Positions 8,338 through 20,575 of a stretch of 64,000 nucleotides of DNA are shown piece after piece. Under the pieces are notes generated by a model. It was not told the origin of the DNA. It worked only from the letters and a program-made list of their open reading frames with translations, and did no database searches. Each line of letters begins with the position of its first letter. Within the stretch, counting starts at the first letter, position 1. Made by a program: the position numbers and the translations under genes. Source of the DNA: Shinella sp. XGS7 (lineage in GTDB: Bacteria > Pseudomonadota > Gammaproteobacteria > Burkholderiales > Burkholderiaceae_C); the NCBI RefSeq assembly GCF_020535565.1, contig NZ_CP084758.1, forward strand, positions 2,073,501 through 2,137,500, given 5' to 3'.

Positions 8338-10551
8338 TCAGAACTGCCAGTCCAGGGCGCCGCTCACGCTGCGCGGGGCGCCCAGATAGGGCAGGCTGCT
8401 GCTGAGGCTGGCCACGTAGCGCGTGTCGGCCACATTGTCGATGCGGGCGCGCGCCGTCAGCTGCGGCGTGATGCGCAGCGTGGCGCTCAGGCCCAGCAGC
8501 TGGTAAGCCTCGTCCCACAAGGTGTTGGCGGTGTTGGCGTAGCGCTTGCCCACATGGCGCCAGTCGGCGCCCAGGCGCAGGGACTCATTGGCCTGCCAGT
8601 CGGCCGAGAGACCTGCCACCACGCGGGGCACATTGGCCGGCGTGTTGCCGGCGCGCGAGACGGTCACGGCCGAGGCGCCGCTGCCCACGGTTTCCACAAA
8701 GTTCTCGTAGCGGGCGCGGGTGTAGCTCCAGTGGCCGCCCAGCTGCCAGGCCGCTGCGGGGCGCCAGCGCGCGGCCAGCTCCAGGCCGCGGCTGCTCTGC
8801 TCGCCCACCGGGATCACCTTGGTGGTGTCATTGGGGTCGGTGATGGAGAGGTTCTTGCGGCGGATCTCGTAGACCGCCAGCGTGGCGCTGCCGCGGCCCT
8901 CGTCAAAGCTCAGCTTGCTGCCCAGCTCGAACTGGCGGCCCTTGGTGAGATCAAAGTCGCGCAGGGCGCTGAAGCCCGCCGTGGCCAGCACGCCCGAGGG
9001 CGGATCGGCCGCGGTGCTGGCCTGGGCGTAGACCTGCCAGTCCTTGGACAGATCCTTCACCAGGCCCAGACGACCGGTGAGGGGTGTGAAGCGGGTCTGG
9101 AACAGGGCCGGGTTGCTGGCGCTGGTGGCGCGGTGGTTGCGCACATCCAGGGCGATGCGGTCCGCCCGCAACGCGCTCACCACCGACCAGCCCGCCCCCA
9201 GCTCCGTGCGGTTCTCGGCGAAGAGGGCGAAGCTGCGCAGCAGGTTCGTGGTGCCCGGCGTGTAGGTGCGGCTCATGCCGGGCACGTCCAGAAAGCTGCC
9301 CGCCACCGGCGCATAAGGATCGACCAGGCCGAAGCTGCCCGTGAAGGGGCCGTTGATGGAGAGCGGGAAGCGGGTCTGCCGGTTGAAGCTCCAGTCCCAG
9401 CCAAAGGCGAAGTCCGAGCGCAGGCCGGCCAGGCGCGTGGCGAGGCTGAGTTCGCCGCGGCTGCCCCAGACCTGCTGGTCATGGCGCTGCAGCAGGGCGC
9501 TGGAGCGTTCCACCTGGCGGTTGCCATTCTTGAAGGTGTAGGCCTCCACGTTCTCGTAGTCGCGCAGGGCGTCGTAGTGGTAGAGCGTGTGCTGCAGCCG
9601 GGTGCTGGGCGCAATCTGCCACTCCAGCAGGGAGCGCAGCCAGCTCACGTCCTGCTCGTAGCGGCCGTCCTGCACGTTGTAGTTCACGCCATAGGTGGCG
9701 GGATCGAAGCGCAGGGCGCCGCCCACCGAGCCATCGGCCGCACGCAGCATGGGCGTGCCCCAGTAGGGTTGGCTCACCTTCTCGTGCTGGCGCTCCAGCG
9801 CCAGGGTGTGGGTGAGGCTGCTGCCCAGCGGGGCGCGCCAGGAGGCCGCAAGCTGCCAGGCGCTGCGGTCGCGGCCCTGGGTCCAGAGCGCGCCCTCGCT
9901 GCTGTTGAGCTCCACGCGCAAGACCTGACCCGTCTCACCCAGGCTGCGCTGCAGGCTGGCAGCCAGCTGGGCGCGGTCGCCCAGGGCCACGCGGGCCCGG
10001 CTGATGTCGCCGCTGCCATCGGCGATCTTGGTGATCACGTTCAGCGTGCCGCCCATGGCGCCGGAGCCGTTCAGAAAGCTGGAAGGGCCCCCGATGGCTT
10101 CCACGCGCTCGACGATCCAGCTGTCTACCGGGCGGGCGGCAATGGCGTCGTATTGCACGCTGATGCCGTTGTAGAGCTGGGCCAGGGAGCCCGAGCCGAA
10201 GCCACGATAGAACACGCTCCCGGCCGAGCCGGGCGGGTCGGCAAAGACCACGCCGGGCACGCTCTTCAGGATCTCCTGGGTATTGCTGGCGCCCCGCGCC
10301 TCGATGGTGGCGCTGTCCACCACGGTGACGCTGGCCGGCGTTTCGCGCAGGCTCAGGCCCAGGCGCGAGCTGCTGCCTGCCGGACGATCCAGCACGGCGG
10401 CGCTGCCGCTGATGGTGACGCGCTCGAGTTGCTGCTGGGACGTGGTCTGAGCCTGAGCGGCGTGGACGCCGAGCAGGGCCAGGCTCAGGGTGGACAGGGC
10501 AAAGGGTGTGGCGCGGCGGAAAAAGGCGAGGGGAGAGCGGGAGATGAACAC
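8338..10551 (-). CDS. TonB-dependent siderophore receptor
   Basis: A 737-residue outer-membrane receptor of the FhuA/FhuE/FoxA-like class importing ferric siderophores with TonB energy. It has a signal peptide ending around AQAQ (residue about 35), a plug domain with RETPASVTVVD, EILKSVPGVVF and RVEAIGGPSSFLNGSGAMGG, and a beta-barrel ending in the C-terminal aromatic strand signature LDWQF. The exact siderophore cannot be inferred. No convincing Fur box was found by eye in the 120 bp upstream, where the DUF2946 gene ends, so iron regulation may act from a more distal promoter. It leads the receptor-PepSY pair. Confidence 0.92.
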   Translation of the reverse strand: MFISRSPLAFFRRATPFALSTLSLALLGVHAAQAQTTSQQQLERVTISGSAAVLDRPAGSSSRLGLSLRETPASVTVVDSATIEARGASNTQEILKSVPGVVFADPPGSAGSVFYRGFGSGSLAQLYNGISVQYDAIAARPVDSWIVERVEAIGGPSSFLNGSGAMGGTLNVITKIADGSGDISRARVALGDRAQLAASLQRSLGETGQVLRVELNSSEGALWTQGRDRSAWQLAASWRAPLGSSLTHTLALERQHEKVSQPYWGTPMLRAADGSVGGALRFDPATYGVNYNVQDGRYEQDVSWLRSLLEWQIAPSTRLQHTLYHYDALRDYENVEAYTFKNGNRQVERSSALLQRHDQQVWGSRGELSLATRLAGLRSDFAFGWDWSFNRQTRFPLSINGPFTGSFGLVDPYAPVAGSFLDVPGMSRTYTPGTTNLLRSFALFAENRTELGAGWSVVSALRADRIALDVRNHRATSASNPALFQTRFTPLTGRLGLVKDLSKDWQVYAQASTAADPPSGVLATAGFSALRDFDLTKGRQFELGSKLSFDEGRGSATLAVYEIRRKNLSITDPNDTTKVIPVGEQSSRGLELAARWRPAAAWQLGGHWSYTRARYENFVETVGSGASAVTVSRAGNTPANVPRVVAGLSADWQANESLRLGADWRHVGKRYANTANTLWDEAYQLLGLSATLRITPQLTARARIDNVADTRYVASLSSSLPYLGAPRSVSGALDWQF

Positions 10552-10673
10552 GTTGGGTCCTGAGCGGATGCAGGGACGCGCGAGCCGGCGCCCTCAGGCG
10601 CGCAGGGCTTCGCTCGTCCAATGACGGGAAGAGGGGAGAAAAGCGACGGCCGAAAGGAGGGGCCGCCAGAGGC

Positions 10674-11081
10674 TCAGGACTGCAGTGGCGGAGCGCGGGC
10701 CTGGGCGGGCGCCCAGGCGAAGAGCGGCCGCGGCGCGCTCAGGAAGAGTTGGGGCAGGGCATGGGCCAGCCGGCTGTCCGGCAGCCAGCCCAGCAGCGGG
10801 GCCGGCGGCAGGGCGGTGCTGCCCTGGTGCAGGGCGCAGACCGGGCAGCGTTCCATGGGCGAAGCGCCATCAGGCGAGCTGCCGCCCTCATCGGGGCTAC
10901 TGCTGCTGCTGCCCAGGTCCAGGCGCACGAACTTGGCGCCGCTGAGCGTGCAGATCTCGGTCCAGATGCCGGCATCGCGCGGCAGCAGCAGGTGCGAAAG
11001 CGTCGGCACGAGCGCAGCCAGCAGCATCGTGCAGGACACGAGCCAGACCAGACGCTTGCGAAGACCTCGCCAGGATTGCAT
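10674..11081 (-). CDS. DUF2946-type small membrane protein
   Basis: A 135-residue protein with one N-terminal hydrophobic segment (LVWLVSCTMLLAALVPTLSHLLL), the WTEICTLSGAKFV segment and a CPVCALH motif; this combination marks the DUF2946 family. Members are small, often Cys/His-bearing proteins found beside TonB receptors and copper- or iron-related genes, but no biochemical function is established. A serine-rich low-complexity patch (SSSSSPDEGGSSPDG) separates the halves. I chose the ATG beginning MQSWRGLRKR, just before the hydrophobic helix; longer starts add a cysteine/proline stretch unlike a signal region. It is upstream of the receptor on the same strand. Confidence 0.78.
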   Translation of the reverse strand: MQSWRGLRKRLVWLVSCTMLLAALVPTLSHLLLPRDAGIWTEICTLSGAKFVRLDLGSSSSSPDEGGSSPDGASPMERCPVCALHQGSTALPPAPLLGWLPDSRLAHALPQLFLSAPRPLFAWAPAQARAPPLQS

Positions 11082-11246
11082 GGGCCGAGATTCTAAGCAC
11101 GGCCGCGGTGCCAGGACTTGCCCCGGCGCAAGGCGGGGCGGGCTGCAATCAGAATCCCGCAAGCCACGCCCAGGCGCAGCGCTCAGACCCGCCGGGCGGA
11201 TGCTGTGCTGCAGGGGATGGGGAGAAATGGAGAAAGAAAGAAAAAC

Positions 11247-11323
11247 TGGTCGGGGTGAGAGGATTCGAACCTCCGGCCTCTACGTCCCGAACGTAGCGCT
11301 CTACCAGGCTAAGCTACACCCCG
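11247..11323 (-). tRNA. tRNA-Pro (anticodon CGG)
   Basis: A 77-nt cloverleaf on the minus strand. The acceptor stem is CGGGGTG paired with CACCCCG, giving the C1:G72 pair characteristic of bacterial proline tRNAs. The anticodon stem CTACG/CGTAG closes a loop TTCGGGA with anticodon CGG, and the T-arm contains GGTTCGAATCC. The discriminator A and the 3' CCA are encoded in the DNA. A pyrimidine-rich tail (GTTTTTCTTTCTTTC) follows and may act in termination. Confidence 0.96.
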
Positions 11324-11383
11324 ATTTGTGATGCTCTCGATCCGAAGCGGTGCCGGATCAGCTCACTGTCCTGTCGTCTGGCG

Positions 11384-12370
11384 CTAGAAAGAGCGTTCAA
11401 CCGACTGAGCACAAGATTCTAGCAGAGCTTCTCGCCAAATGGAAGGGGGAAGTGCATCAAGGCAGCTGCGAGCCCGCTCGGCCTCGGCGCGCGCGGCCTC
11501 CCGGGTGGCGTCCAGGGCCCCGGTATGGCGCACGATCTCGATGATCTCGCTGAGGCCTTGCACCTCGCCGTGTTCGATGGCGTGGCGGATCAGGGCGCGC
11601 TCCTGCGGGTTGCCGCGCTCCATGGCCACCAGCAGGGGCAGGGTGGGCTTGCCCTCGCGCAGATCGTCGCCGACGTTCTTGCCCAGGGCTTGGGTGTCGC
11701 CGCTGTAGTCCAGGGCGTCATCGATCAGTTGGAAGGCGGTGCCCAGGGCGCGGCCGTAGCCGGCGCAGGCTTCTTCGACCTCGGGTGGGCTGTCGGCCAA
11801 CACGGCGCCCAGGCGCGCGCTCGCTTCAAAGAGCTTGGCGGTCTTGTAGCGGATCACGCGCAAGTACTGCTCGACCGCGATATCGGGGTCGTGCATGTTC
11901 ATCAGCTGCAGCACCTCGCCCTCGGCGATCACATTGGTGGCGTCGGCCAGCACATCCAGCACGCGCAGGCGCTTGACCGAGACCATCATCTGGAAGGCGC
12001 GCGAGTAGAGGAAGTCGCCCACCAGCACGGCGGCGGCGTTGCCGAAGAGGGCGTTGGCCGTGGGCTTGCCGCGGCGCAGCGAGGACTCATCCACCACATC
12101 GTCGTGCAGCAGGGTGGCGGTGTGGATGAACTCCACCACGGCAGCCATCTCGAAGCGGTCGCTCTTGCTGTGGCCCAGGGCATTGGCAAACAGCAGGACC
12201 AGCTTGGGGCGGACGCGCTTGCCGCCGGCCTGCACGATATAGCCGCCGATCTGGTTGATCAGGGCCACATCCGAGTTCAGGCGTCGCGCGATGACGGCAT
12301 CGACCTCGCGCATCTCGGCGTCCAGCAGGGCTTGGGCCTCGGCAGTGGGGGATGCAGTTGCGGTCGACAC
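11384..12370 (-). CDS. ispB: Octaprenyl (polyprenyl) diphosphate synthase
   Basis: A 328-residue trans-prenyl diphosphate synthase that elongates farnesyl diphosphate with IPP to make the ubiquinone side chain. Both aspartate-rich motifs are visible: [19 protein letters not shown] (first DDxxD-type region) and [13 protein letters not shown] (second). GGKRVRP near residue 50 binds the diphosphate. It is divergent from rplU-rpmA, the standard ispB/rplU arrangement in proteobacteria, with about 195 bp between the starts. Ubiquinone-8 is the expected product in Burkholderiales (known of the group, not shown here). Confidence 0.93.
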   Translation of the reverse strand: MSTATASPTAEAQALLDAEMREVDAVIARRLNSDVALINQIGGYIVQAGGKRVRPKLVLLFANALGHSKSDRFEMAAVVEFIHTATLLHDDVVDESSLRRGKPTANALFGNAAAVLVGDFLYSRAFQMMVSVKRLRVLDVLADATNVIAEGEVLQLMNMHDPDIAVEQYLRVIRYKTAKLFEASARLGAVLADSPPEVEEACAGYGRALGTAFQLIDDALDYSGDTQALGKNVGDDLREGKPTLPLLVAMERGNPQERALIRHAIEHGEVQGLSEIIEIVRHTGALDATREAARAEAERARSCLDALPPSIWREALLESCAQSVERSF

Positions 12371-12454
12371 ACTCAGCTCTCTAAGCGCCAGGGAGGCGAA
12401 ACTTCAATTATAGGGATGCGTCTCGGCGACTTGGCGGGTTGGGCGGCCGGGTGC

Positions 12455-12483
12455 TTGGTGTTTTCCCCTGGGCCTGCTATACT
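12455..12483 (+). promoter_or_regulatory. Putative sigma70 promoter of rplU-rpmA-obgE
   Basis: A -10 hexamer TATACT (12478-12483) lies 17 bp downstream of a weak -35 TTGGTG (12455-12460). It is correctly placed about 80 bp before the rplU start in the ispB-rplU divergent spacer. The -10 matches consensus at five of six positions; the -35 is poor, so activity is inferred. Confidence 0.55.
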
Positions 12484-12565
12484 TTCGGGCTCTGCGCGTT
12501 TTCAGACGTGCTGGAGGCCTCTGTCCGGGATGGGCCGGCGAGGTTGGTTTACTGAAAGGGCTGAT

Positions 12566-12877
12566 ATGTACGCGGTCATAAAAACCGGCGGCAAGCAATA
12601 CAAGGTTGCTGCTGGCGAAAAGATCAAGGTAGAACAGATTGCTGCGGATGTTGGCCAAGAGATCGTGATCGACCAAGTTCTCGCCGTGGGTAACGGCGCT
12701 GAGCTGAAGGTTGGCACTCCCTTGGTTGCTGGCGCAAGCGTTAAGGCCACGGTTGTGGCTCATGGCAAGCACGACAAGGTGCGCATCTTCAAGCTGCGTC
12801 GTCGCAAGCACTACAAGAAGAGCCAAGGCCACCGCCAGATCTACACCGAGCTGGAAATCAGCGCGGTCAACGGTTAA
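12566..12877 (+). CDS. rplU: 50S ribosomal protein L21
   Basis: A 103-residue ribosomal protein L21, a 23S rRNA-binding component of the large subunit. The N-terminus [14 protein letters not shown] and the basic segment [16 protein letters not shown] (about residues 76-91) are diagnostic, and the length is standard. It is followed 34 bp later by rpmA with GGAGT ahead of its start. The rplU-rpmA-obgE-proB order is the classic arrangement. Confidence 0.98.
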   Translation: MYAVIKTGGKQYKVAAGEKIKVEQIAADVGQEIVIDQVLAVGNGAELKVGTPLVAGASVKATVVAHGKHDKVRIFKLRRRKHYKKSQGHRQIYTELEISAVNG

Positions 12878-12911
12878 TCCGGCTCTCGCCAACAGTTCAA
12901 GGAGTTAATCC

Positions 12912-13169
12912 ATGGCACAGAAAAAGGGCGGCGGTTCCACACGGAACGGCCGCGACTCGAAGCCCAAGATGCTGGGCGTCAAGGTGTACGGCGGCCAAGC
13001 CATCTCGGCCGGCTCGATCATCGTGCGTCAGCGCGGCACCAAGTTCCACGCTGGCACCAATGTCGGCATGGGCAAGGACCACACCCTGTTCGCGCTGGTG
13101 GACGGCACCGTGTCCTTCACCACCAAGGGTGAACTGAACCGCTCGACGGTTGTCGTCACCCCGGTCTGA
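12912..13169 (+). CDS. rpmA: 50S ribosomal protein L27
   Basis: An 85-residue ribosomal protein L27, whose N-terminal tail reaches the peptidyl-transferase centre. The start [16 protein letters not shown] and the body [23 protein letters not shown] are diagnostic. There is no N-terminal cleavage extension as seen in Firmicutes. An intrinsic-terminator-like hairpin follows about 50 bp downstream, so part of the transcripts probably stop before obgE. Confidence 0.98.
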   Translation: MAQKKGGGSTRNGRDSKPKMLGVKVYGGQAISAGSIIVRQRGTKFHAGTNVGMGKDHTLFALVDGTVSFTTKGELNRSTVVVTPV

Positions 13170-13217
13170 TCGACCGCGAAATCGCTGGCGGTTCAGCAGC
13201 AGCCGCCCGCCAGCTGA

Positions 13218-15613
<2,396 letters not shown>

Positions 15614-15695
15614 CGAGCACCAAGTTGCGGCGCAGGCTCATATCGCGTTGCGATGTGAGCCAAAGCCACAATCGCCGCGCGGCCAGGCAGGGCCT

Positions 15696-16304
15696 TCAGC
15701 CCGGCTTGTGCTCACCCGCCTCCGGCCCCGCGCCCTGTGGAGCCTCGGCGCATTCGGCAGCGCCCTGTGGCGCCCGCGGCTCGCGATGCTGTGGCCGCAT
15801 GCCGGCGCGCAGATAGCGGTTGTGGTGATTGATGCGCGGCAGGTAGCGGGCCAGTTCGGTCAGCGCCATCTGGTAGACGCCGCGCTTGAACTCGATCACC
15901 GCCTCCAGCGGCACCCAGTACTCGTTCCAGCGCCAGGCGTCGAACTCCGGGTGGTCGGTGGCGCGCAGGTTCATATCGCAGTCGCGCGCGGTCAGCTGCA
16001 AGAGAAACCAGATCTGCTTCTGACCTCTGTAGTGACCGCGGGCGTCGCGGCGTATGAAGTGCTCGGGCACCTCGTAGCGCAACCAGTCACGGGTGCGCGC
16101 AATGATGCGCACCTGGTCTGCGTGCAGCCCCACTTCTTCGTGGAGCTCACGAAACATCGCCTGCTCAGGCGTTTCGCCATGCTTGATGCCCCCTTGCGGG
16201 AACTGCCAGGAATGGGTCCGGATGCGTTTGCCCCAGAAGACCTCGTTCCTGTGGTTGAGCAGGATGATGCCGACGTTGGGCCGGAAGCCTTCACGGTCGA
16301 GCAT
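15696..16304 (-). CDS. rppH: RNA pyrophosphohydrolase RppH (Nudix)
   Basis: A 202-residue Nudix hydrolase that removes pyrophosphate from the 5' end of triphosphorylated mRNA and so starts decay. The N-terminus [17 protein letters not shown] is typical, and the full Nudix box [23 protein letters not shown]-type pattern lies at residues 38-60 (key residues Gly38, Glu43, Arg52, Glu53, Glu56, Glu57). The C-terminal part is Pro/Arg-rich and longer than in E. coli. I chose the ATG preceded by TTTGGGGTTGATT. It is divergent from proS, the usual neighbour in betaproteobacteria. Confidence 0.93.
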   Translation of the reverse strand: MLDREGFRPNVGIILLNHRNEVFWGKRIRTHSWQFPQGGIKHGETPEQAMFRELHEEVGLHADQVRIIARTRDWLRYEVPEHFIRRDARGHYRGQKQIWFLLQLTARDCDMNLRATDHPEFDAWRWNEYWVPLEAVIEFKRGVYQMALTELARYLPRINHHNRYLRAGMRPQHREPRAPQGAAECAEAPQGAGPEAGEHKPG

Positions 16305-16439
16305 AATCAACCCCAAATCTATAGTTAGATCGATTATTGCATCGGGGCCATACCCGGGCATTCCCCTCGCTAACCCTCACCTTGCGCCTTTGTGCTTGGC
16401 CCTCGGCCACAGTGCTTTGCGCCCTCTCTTGTCCGCGCC

Positions 16440-18185
16440 ATGAAAGCCAGCCAGTTCTTCATTTCCACGCTCAAGGAAGCCCCCGCCGACGCCGAAGTGG
16501 TCAGCCACAAGCTGATGATGCGCGCGGGCATGATCAAGCGCCTGGGCGCCGGCATCTACAACTACATGCCCATGGGCCTGCGCGTGATCCGCAAGGTCGA
16601 GACCATCATCCGCGAGGAGATGAACCGCGCCGGCGCCGTGGAGCTGCTGATGCCCGTGGTCCAGCCCGCCGAGCTGTGGCAGGAGACCGGCCGCTTCGAC
16701 AAGATGGGCCCTGAGCTGCTGCGCGTGAAGGACCGCCACGACCGCGACTTCATCATCCAGCCCACCTCCGAGGAAGTGGTCACCGATATCGCGCGCCAGG
16801 AACTGCGCAGCTACAAGCAGCTGCCCAAGAACTTCTATCACATCCAGACCAAGTTCCGCGACGAGCGCCGCCCGCGCTTCGGCGTGATGCGTGGCCGCGA
16901 GTTCACGATGAAGGACGCCTACTCCTTCGACCGTGATGTGGAGAGCGCCGGCCGCAGCTACGAGAACATGTACGCGGCCTACTGCAAGATCTTCGACCGC
17001 CTGGGCCTGGAGTACCGCGCCGTGGCGGCCGACACCGGCGCCATCGGCGGCGACCGCTCGCACGAGTTCCAGGTGATTGCCGATACCGGCGAGGACGCCA
17101 TCGTCTACTGCCCCACCAGCGACTTCGCCGCCAATATCGAGCTGGCCGAGGCCGTGGCCCTGCTGGCTGCGCGTGCCGCACCCGCCCAGACTCTGACCAA
17201 GACCCCCACCCCCGGCAAGAGCACCTGCGAGGATGTGGCGGCCCTGCTGGGTCTGCCCCTGACCCAGACCGTCAAGTCCCTGGTGCTGGCCACCGACGAA
17301 CTCAATGAAGCCGGCGATGTGGCCAAGAGCCAGGTCTGGCTGCTGCTGGTGCGCGGCGATCACGAGCTCAACGAGGTCAAGGCCGGCAAGCTGGAAGGCC
17401 TGAAGGCGGGCTTCCGCTTCGCTACCGTGGCCGAGATCGAGGAGCACTTCGGAAGCAAGCCCGGCTACCTGGGCCCCATCGGCCTGAAGAAGCCGCTCAA
17501 GATCGTGGCCGATCGCACCGTGGCCCAGATGGCCGACTTCGTCTGCGGCGCCAACGAGGCGGACTTCCACTACACCGGCGTCAACTGGGGCCGCGACCTG
17601 CCCGAGCCCGATCTGGTGGCCGACATTCGCAATGTGGTGGCGGGCGATCCCTCGCCGGACGGCAAGGGCGTGCTGGCCATCCAGCGCGGCATCGAGGTGG
17701 GCCATGTGTTCTACCTGGGCACCAAGTACTCGGCCGCGATGAATGCCGTCTTCCTGGACGAGACCGGCAAGCCCAAGCCCATGGAGATGGGCTGCTATGG
17801 CATTGGCGTGACCCGCATCCTGGGCGCTGCCATCGAGCAGAACCATGACGAGCGCGGCATCATCTGGCCGGACGCCATTGCCCCCTTCACCGTGGTGATC
17901 TGCCCCATCGGCATGGACCGCAGCGAAGAGGTCAAGGCCGCCGCCACCCAGCTGCACGACGAGCTGCAGGCCCTGGGCGTGGATGTGCTGCTGGACGACC
18001 GTGGCGAGCGCCCCGGCGCCATGTTTGCCGACTGGGAGCTGGTGGGCGTGCCGCACCGCGTGGTGCTGTCCGACCGCGGCCTCAAGGAAGGCCAGGTCGA
18101 GTACCAGGGCCGCCGCGATGCCGAGGCCAGCAAGCTGGCCCTGGCCGATGTCGTGGCCCATCTGAAGACCCAGCTCAAGCTTTGA
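16440..18185 (+). CDS. proS: Prolyl-tRNA synthetase
   Basis: A 581-residue bacterial-type class II aminoacyl-tRNA synthetase charging tRNA-Pro. It begins [15 protein letters not shown] and carries motif 2 ([17 protein letters not shown], about 140-157) and motif 3 ([11 protein letters not shown]). An editing (INS/YbaK-like) domain is inserted at about residues 225-385, and the anticodon-binding domain forms the C-terminus. The start follows family convention. Its stop overlaps the next start by one base (TGATG). The tRNA-Pro gene at 11.3 kb is unrelated in transcription. Confidence 0.97.
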   Translation: MKASQFFISTLKEAPADAEVVSHKLMMRAGMIKRLGAGIYNYMPMGLRVIRKVETIIREEMNRAGAVELLMPVVQPAELWQETGRFDKMGPELLRVKDRHDRDFIIQPTSEEVVTDIARQELRSYKQLPKNFYHIQTKFRDERRPRFGVMRGREFTMKDAYSFDRDVESAGRSYENMYAAYCKIFDRLGLEYRAVAADTGAIGGDRSHEFQVIADTGEDAIVYCPTSDFAANIELAEAVALLAARAAPAQTLTKTPTPGKSTCEDVAALLGLPLTQTVKSLVLATDELNEAGDVAKSQVWLLLVRGDHELNEVKAGKLEGLKAGFRFATVAEIEEHFGSKPGYLGPIGLKKPLKIVADRTVAQMADFVCGANEADFHYTGVNWGRDLPEPDLVADIRNVVAGDPSPDGKGVLAIQRGIEVGHVFYLGTKYSAAMNAVFLDETGKPKPMEMGCYGIGVTRILGAAIEQNHDERGIIWPDAIAPFTVVICPIGMDRSEEVKAAATQLHDELQALGVDVLLDDRGERPGAMFADWELVGVPHRVVLSDRGLKEGQVEYQGRRDAEASKLALADVVAHLKTQLKL

Positions 18186-18799
18186 TGATGCGGCGACGCG
18201 CTCTGCTGGGCGCGGCGGCCGCAACCCTGGCCTGGCCCCTGCGCGCCCGGGCCGGCGCCCAGGTGGAGGAGCCGCTGGCCGACTCGGTGCGCTCGGCCCT
18301 GTCCTCGGCCATTGCCAACAGCGCGCCGCCCAAGCCGCGCTTTGCCGTGGTGGAGGAGCGCCTGGCCTATCTGCGCTGGCTGGGCGAGATGAGCGAGCGG
18401 CTCAAGAAGCGCCTGTCCGAGGCCCAGACCCGCATCGAGTTCCTCGAGACCGTCTGGTACGAGAGCAAGCGTGCCGGCCTGGAGCCGGCCCTGGTGCTGG
18501 GCCTGATCCAGGTGGAAAGCGGTTTTCGCAAGTACGCGATCAGCGTGGCCGGGGCGCGGGGCTATATGCAGGTCATGCCCTTCTGGGCCCGCCTGATCGG
18601 CGACGGCAATGCCTCGCACCTCTTCCATATGCAGACGAATCTGCGCTTCGGCTGCGTGATCCTGCGCCACTACCTGGACCGGGAGAAGGGCGATCTCTTC
18701 CTGGCCCTGGGTCGCTACAACGGCAGCCGCGGCCGCGCCGAGTATCCCGACGCGGTCTTCAGCAACCGCAAGCGCTGGCTGATGCCCGGCGAGTCCTAG
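18185..18799 (+). CDS. Lytic murein transglycosylase (SLT domain)
   Basis: A roughly 204-residue exported lytic transglycosylase that cleaves peptidoglycan to 1,6-anhydromuropeptides. An N-terminal signal (RRRALLGAAAATLAWPLRARA) contains an arginine run and could be Tat- or Sec-dependent. The SLT domain shows VLGLIQVESGFRKYAISVAGA with the catalytic glutamate in the ES pair, followed by GYMQVMPFW and the LGRYNGS end motif. Two ATG codons are in tandem, the first overlapping the proS stop. The gene converges on ubiX with a 4-bp overlap. Confidence 0.9.
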   Translation: MMRRRALLGAAAATLAWPLRARAGAQVEEPLADSVRSALSSAIANSAPPKPRFAVVEERLAYLRWLGEMSERLKKRLSEAQTRIEFLETVWYESKRAGLEPALVLGLIQVESGFRKYAISVAGARGYMQVMPFWARLIGDGNASHLFHMQTNLRFGCVILRHYLDREKGDLFLALGRYNGSRGRAEYPDAVFSNRKRWLMPGES

Positions 18800-19374
18800 C
18801 CTTTGAGACCGTTCCAGGACTGCGGCGCCGCACCGGTCACGCCGGCCAGCTCCAGCACCCGCTCCACCGATTCGTTCACCAGCTCCTCGATGCTCTGAGG
18901 GCGGTGGTAGAAGGCCGGCAGGGGTGGGAAGACGATGCCGCCCATCTCGGTCACGGCCGTCATATTGCGCAGATGCGCCAGGTTCAGCGGCGTCTCGCGC
19001 ACCATCAGCACCAGGCGGCGGCGCTCCTTGAGCGTCACGTCCGCGGCGCGGGTGAGCAGGTTGTCGCCAAAGCCATGGGCCACGGCGGCCAGGGTCTTCA
19101 TGGAGCAGGGCGCGATCACCATGGCGGCGGTGGCAAAGCTGCCGCTGGCCACGCAGGCGCCCACATCGCCCAGGGCATGGCTGCGACTGGCCTCGGCCTC
19201 CAGGGCCTGGCGGTCCAGCCCCAGCTCGTGATGCACATTCAGCACCCCGGCGGGGGTGATGATGAGATGTGTCTCCAGCCCCAGCTCGCGCCCGCGGCGC
19301 AGCAGGCGCAGGCCGTAGGCGGCGCCGCTGGCGCCGGTGATGCCGACCACCAGTCGGCGCGGGACTTCGCTCAA
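18796..19374 (-). CDS. ubiX: Flavin prenyltransferase UbiX
   Basis: A 192-residue UbiX, which prenylates FMN to make the prFMN cofactor of UbiD decarboxylase in ubiquinone synthesis. The N-terminal Rossmann motif VVGITGASGAAYGLRLL is diagnostic, with IAPCSMKTLAAVAHG and the RETPLNLAHLRNM segment (conserved Arg/Glu of the active site). It lies downstream of grxD on the same strand with an 8-bp gap and overlaps the convergent transglycosylase gene by 4 bp. Confidence 0.94.
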   Translation of the reverse strand: MSEVPRRLVVGITGASGAAYGLRLLRRGRELGLETHLIITPAGVLNVHHELGLDRQALEAEASRSHALGDVGACVASGSFATAAMVIAPCSMKTLAAVAHGFGDNLLTRAADVTLKERRRLVLMVRETPLNLAHLRNMTAVTEMGGIVFPPLPAFYHRPQSIEELVNESVERVLELAGVTGAAPQSWNGLKG

Positions 19375-19381
19375 GTCAGGC

Positions 19382-19699
19382 TCACTGGGCGGACAGCACC
19401 TGCTGCAGCTCGCCGGCCTGGTACATCTCCATCATGATGTCCGAGCCGCCGACGAACTCGCCGTTCACATAGAGCTGGGGGATGGTGGGCCAGTTGGCGT
19501 ACTCCTTGATGCCCTGGCGCACGCCTTCGTCTTCCAGCACATTGAAGGTGGTCAGATCGCTGACGCCGCAGGCCTTCAGGATCTGCACCGCGCGGCCGGA
19601 GAAGCCGCACATCGGAAACTGGGCCGTGCCCTTCATGAACAGCACGACGCGGTTGTTCTTCACCAGATCATCGATGCGTTGCTGGACGTTGTCGCTCAT
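19382..19699 (-). CDS. grxD: Monothiol CGFS glutaredoxin (Grx4/GrxD type)
   Basis: A 105-residue monothiol glutaredoxin that carries a [2Fe-2S] cluster with glutathione and takes part in iron-sulfur delivery. The CGFS active site is at residues 31-34, preceded by KGTAQFPM; the TFNVLED, WPTIPQLYVNGEFVGG and GELQQVL segments are standard for Grx4. In the same direction and 8 bp ahead of ubiX. Confidence 0.95.
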   Translation of the reverse strand: MSDNVQQRIDDLVKNNRVVLFMKGTAQFPMCGFSGRAVQILKACGVSDLTTFNVLEDEGVRQGIKEYANWPTIPQLYVNGEFVGGSDIMMEMYQAGELQQVLSAQ

Positions 19700-19800
19700 T
19701 GTCTAACCCCATGGTCGGTCGCGGCGCCGCCTGCGGGCGCCCATGGCGCGATTATCGGCCAGGCGGGCTCGGCCTTGCCGGCCCGGGGGCTTGGGCCGCC

Positions 19801-20454
19801 TCAGAAGCTGTAGTTGAAGCCCAGCTGCACCACGGGGCGCAGGCGCATGTCCTGCAGCAGCTCTTCCAGACTCTGGGCGCCGCCGGGGCTGCGGCCCAGG
19901 CGCAGCTCGTCGCGGTAGCTCAGCTTGACCAGGCCCAGATCGGCGCTGAATCCCCAGCCGCCGCGCAGCGACTGGCCGGTGTAGCCGATGCCCAGATAAG
20001 GGCGTGCGGCGTAATCATCACTCGCCGAGGGCAGGCTGGGCCCGAACTGCGCGATGCGGCGCTGGCCCAGCACCAGGCCGGCGCGCTGGCCCAGCTGCGG
20101 ATTGCGCAGGGCCAGGCCGGCGCTGCTTTCGTTCAGGGCGCGCGAGCCGATCAGCAAGCCGCCGGTGGTGCGCAGGCCGCCTTGATAAGCGCTGCCGGGT
20201 GTCGCGCTGCTGAGGTAGTAGTCGCCCAGCAGATTGGCGCTGAGCAGGCTGCGGCCGCTATCGCGCTCATCCAGGCTGCTGAGCTGCACGCGGGCCTGCC
20301 AGCGCAGGGAATGGCTGTCCAGGGGCGCCAGGTTCAGGCCCTGGGCACGGGCCGTGCTGGGCGCGTAGAGGGCCGCGGCCGACAGCAGCAGCAGGGCCAC
20401 ACCGGCCCGCAGCAGGGGAGGGGAGACAGGAACTCGGGCGGCAGCGTGGCGCAT
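19801..20454 (-). CDS. Putative outer-membrane beta-barrel protein
   Basis: A 217-residue protein I do not recognise by name. It has a long signal peptide with a hydrophobic core and an AxA-like end (LLLLSAAALYAPSTARAQ), alternating amphipathic segments and a C-terminal strand ending in aromatic phenylalanine (VVQLGFNYSF), the outer-membrane insertion signature. Repeated GYTG, GWGFSADLGLVKLSYR patterns resemble small OmpW/OprF-like barrels. The start is supported by AGGAGG five bases upstream. It is monocistronic, between grxD and prmC. Function unknown. Confidence 0.75.
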   Translation of the reverse strand: MRHAAARVPVSPPLLRAGVALLLLSAAALYAPSTARAQGLNLAPLDSHSLRWQARVQLSSLDERDSGRSLLSANLLGDYYLSSATPGSAYQGGLRTTGGLLIGSRALNESSAGLALRNPQLGQRAGLVLGQRRIAQFGPSLPSASDDYAARPYLGIGYTGQSLRGGWGFSADLGLVKLSYRDELRLGRSPGGAQSLEELLQDMRLRPVVQLGFNYSF

Positions 20455-20575
20455 GGCGACCTCCTGGGAGATTGGGTGTCGGGGCCAACGGCGCGGCCCG
20501 GGCAATCAATACTAATCCGGAGTGGCTGCGGCCGTTGTGCAATATGGGCGAGTTCCGGCCGGCTGTTGTGGCTTT

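Noticed and set aside
16297-16325. A promoter for proS at TATAGT (16320-16325)
   Set aside because: No acceptable -35 lies at 16-18 bp upstream, and the same bases could serve rppH on the other strand, so no assignment was made.
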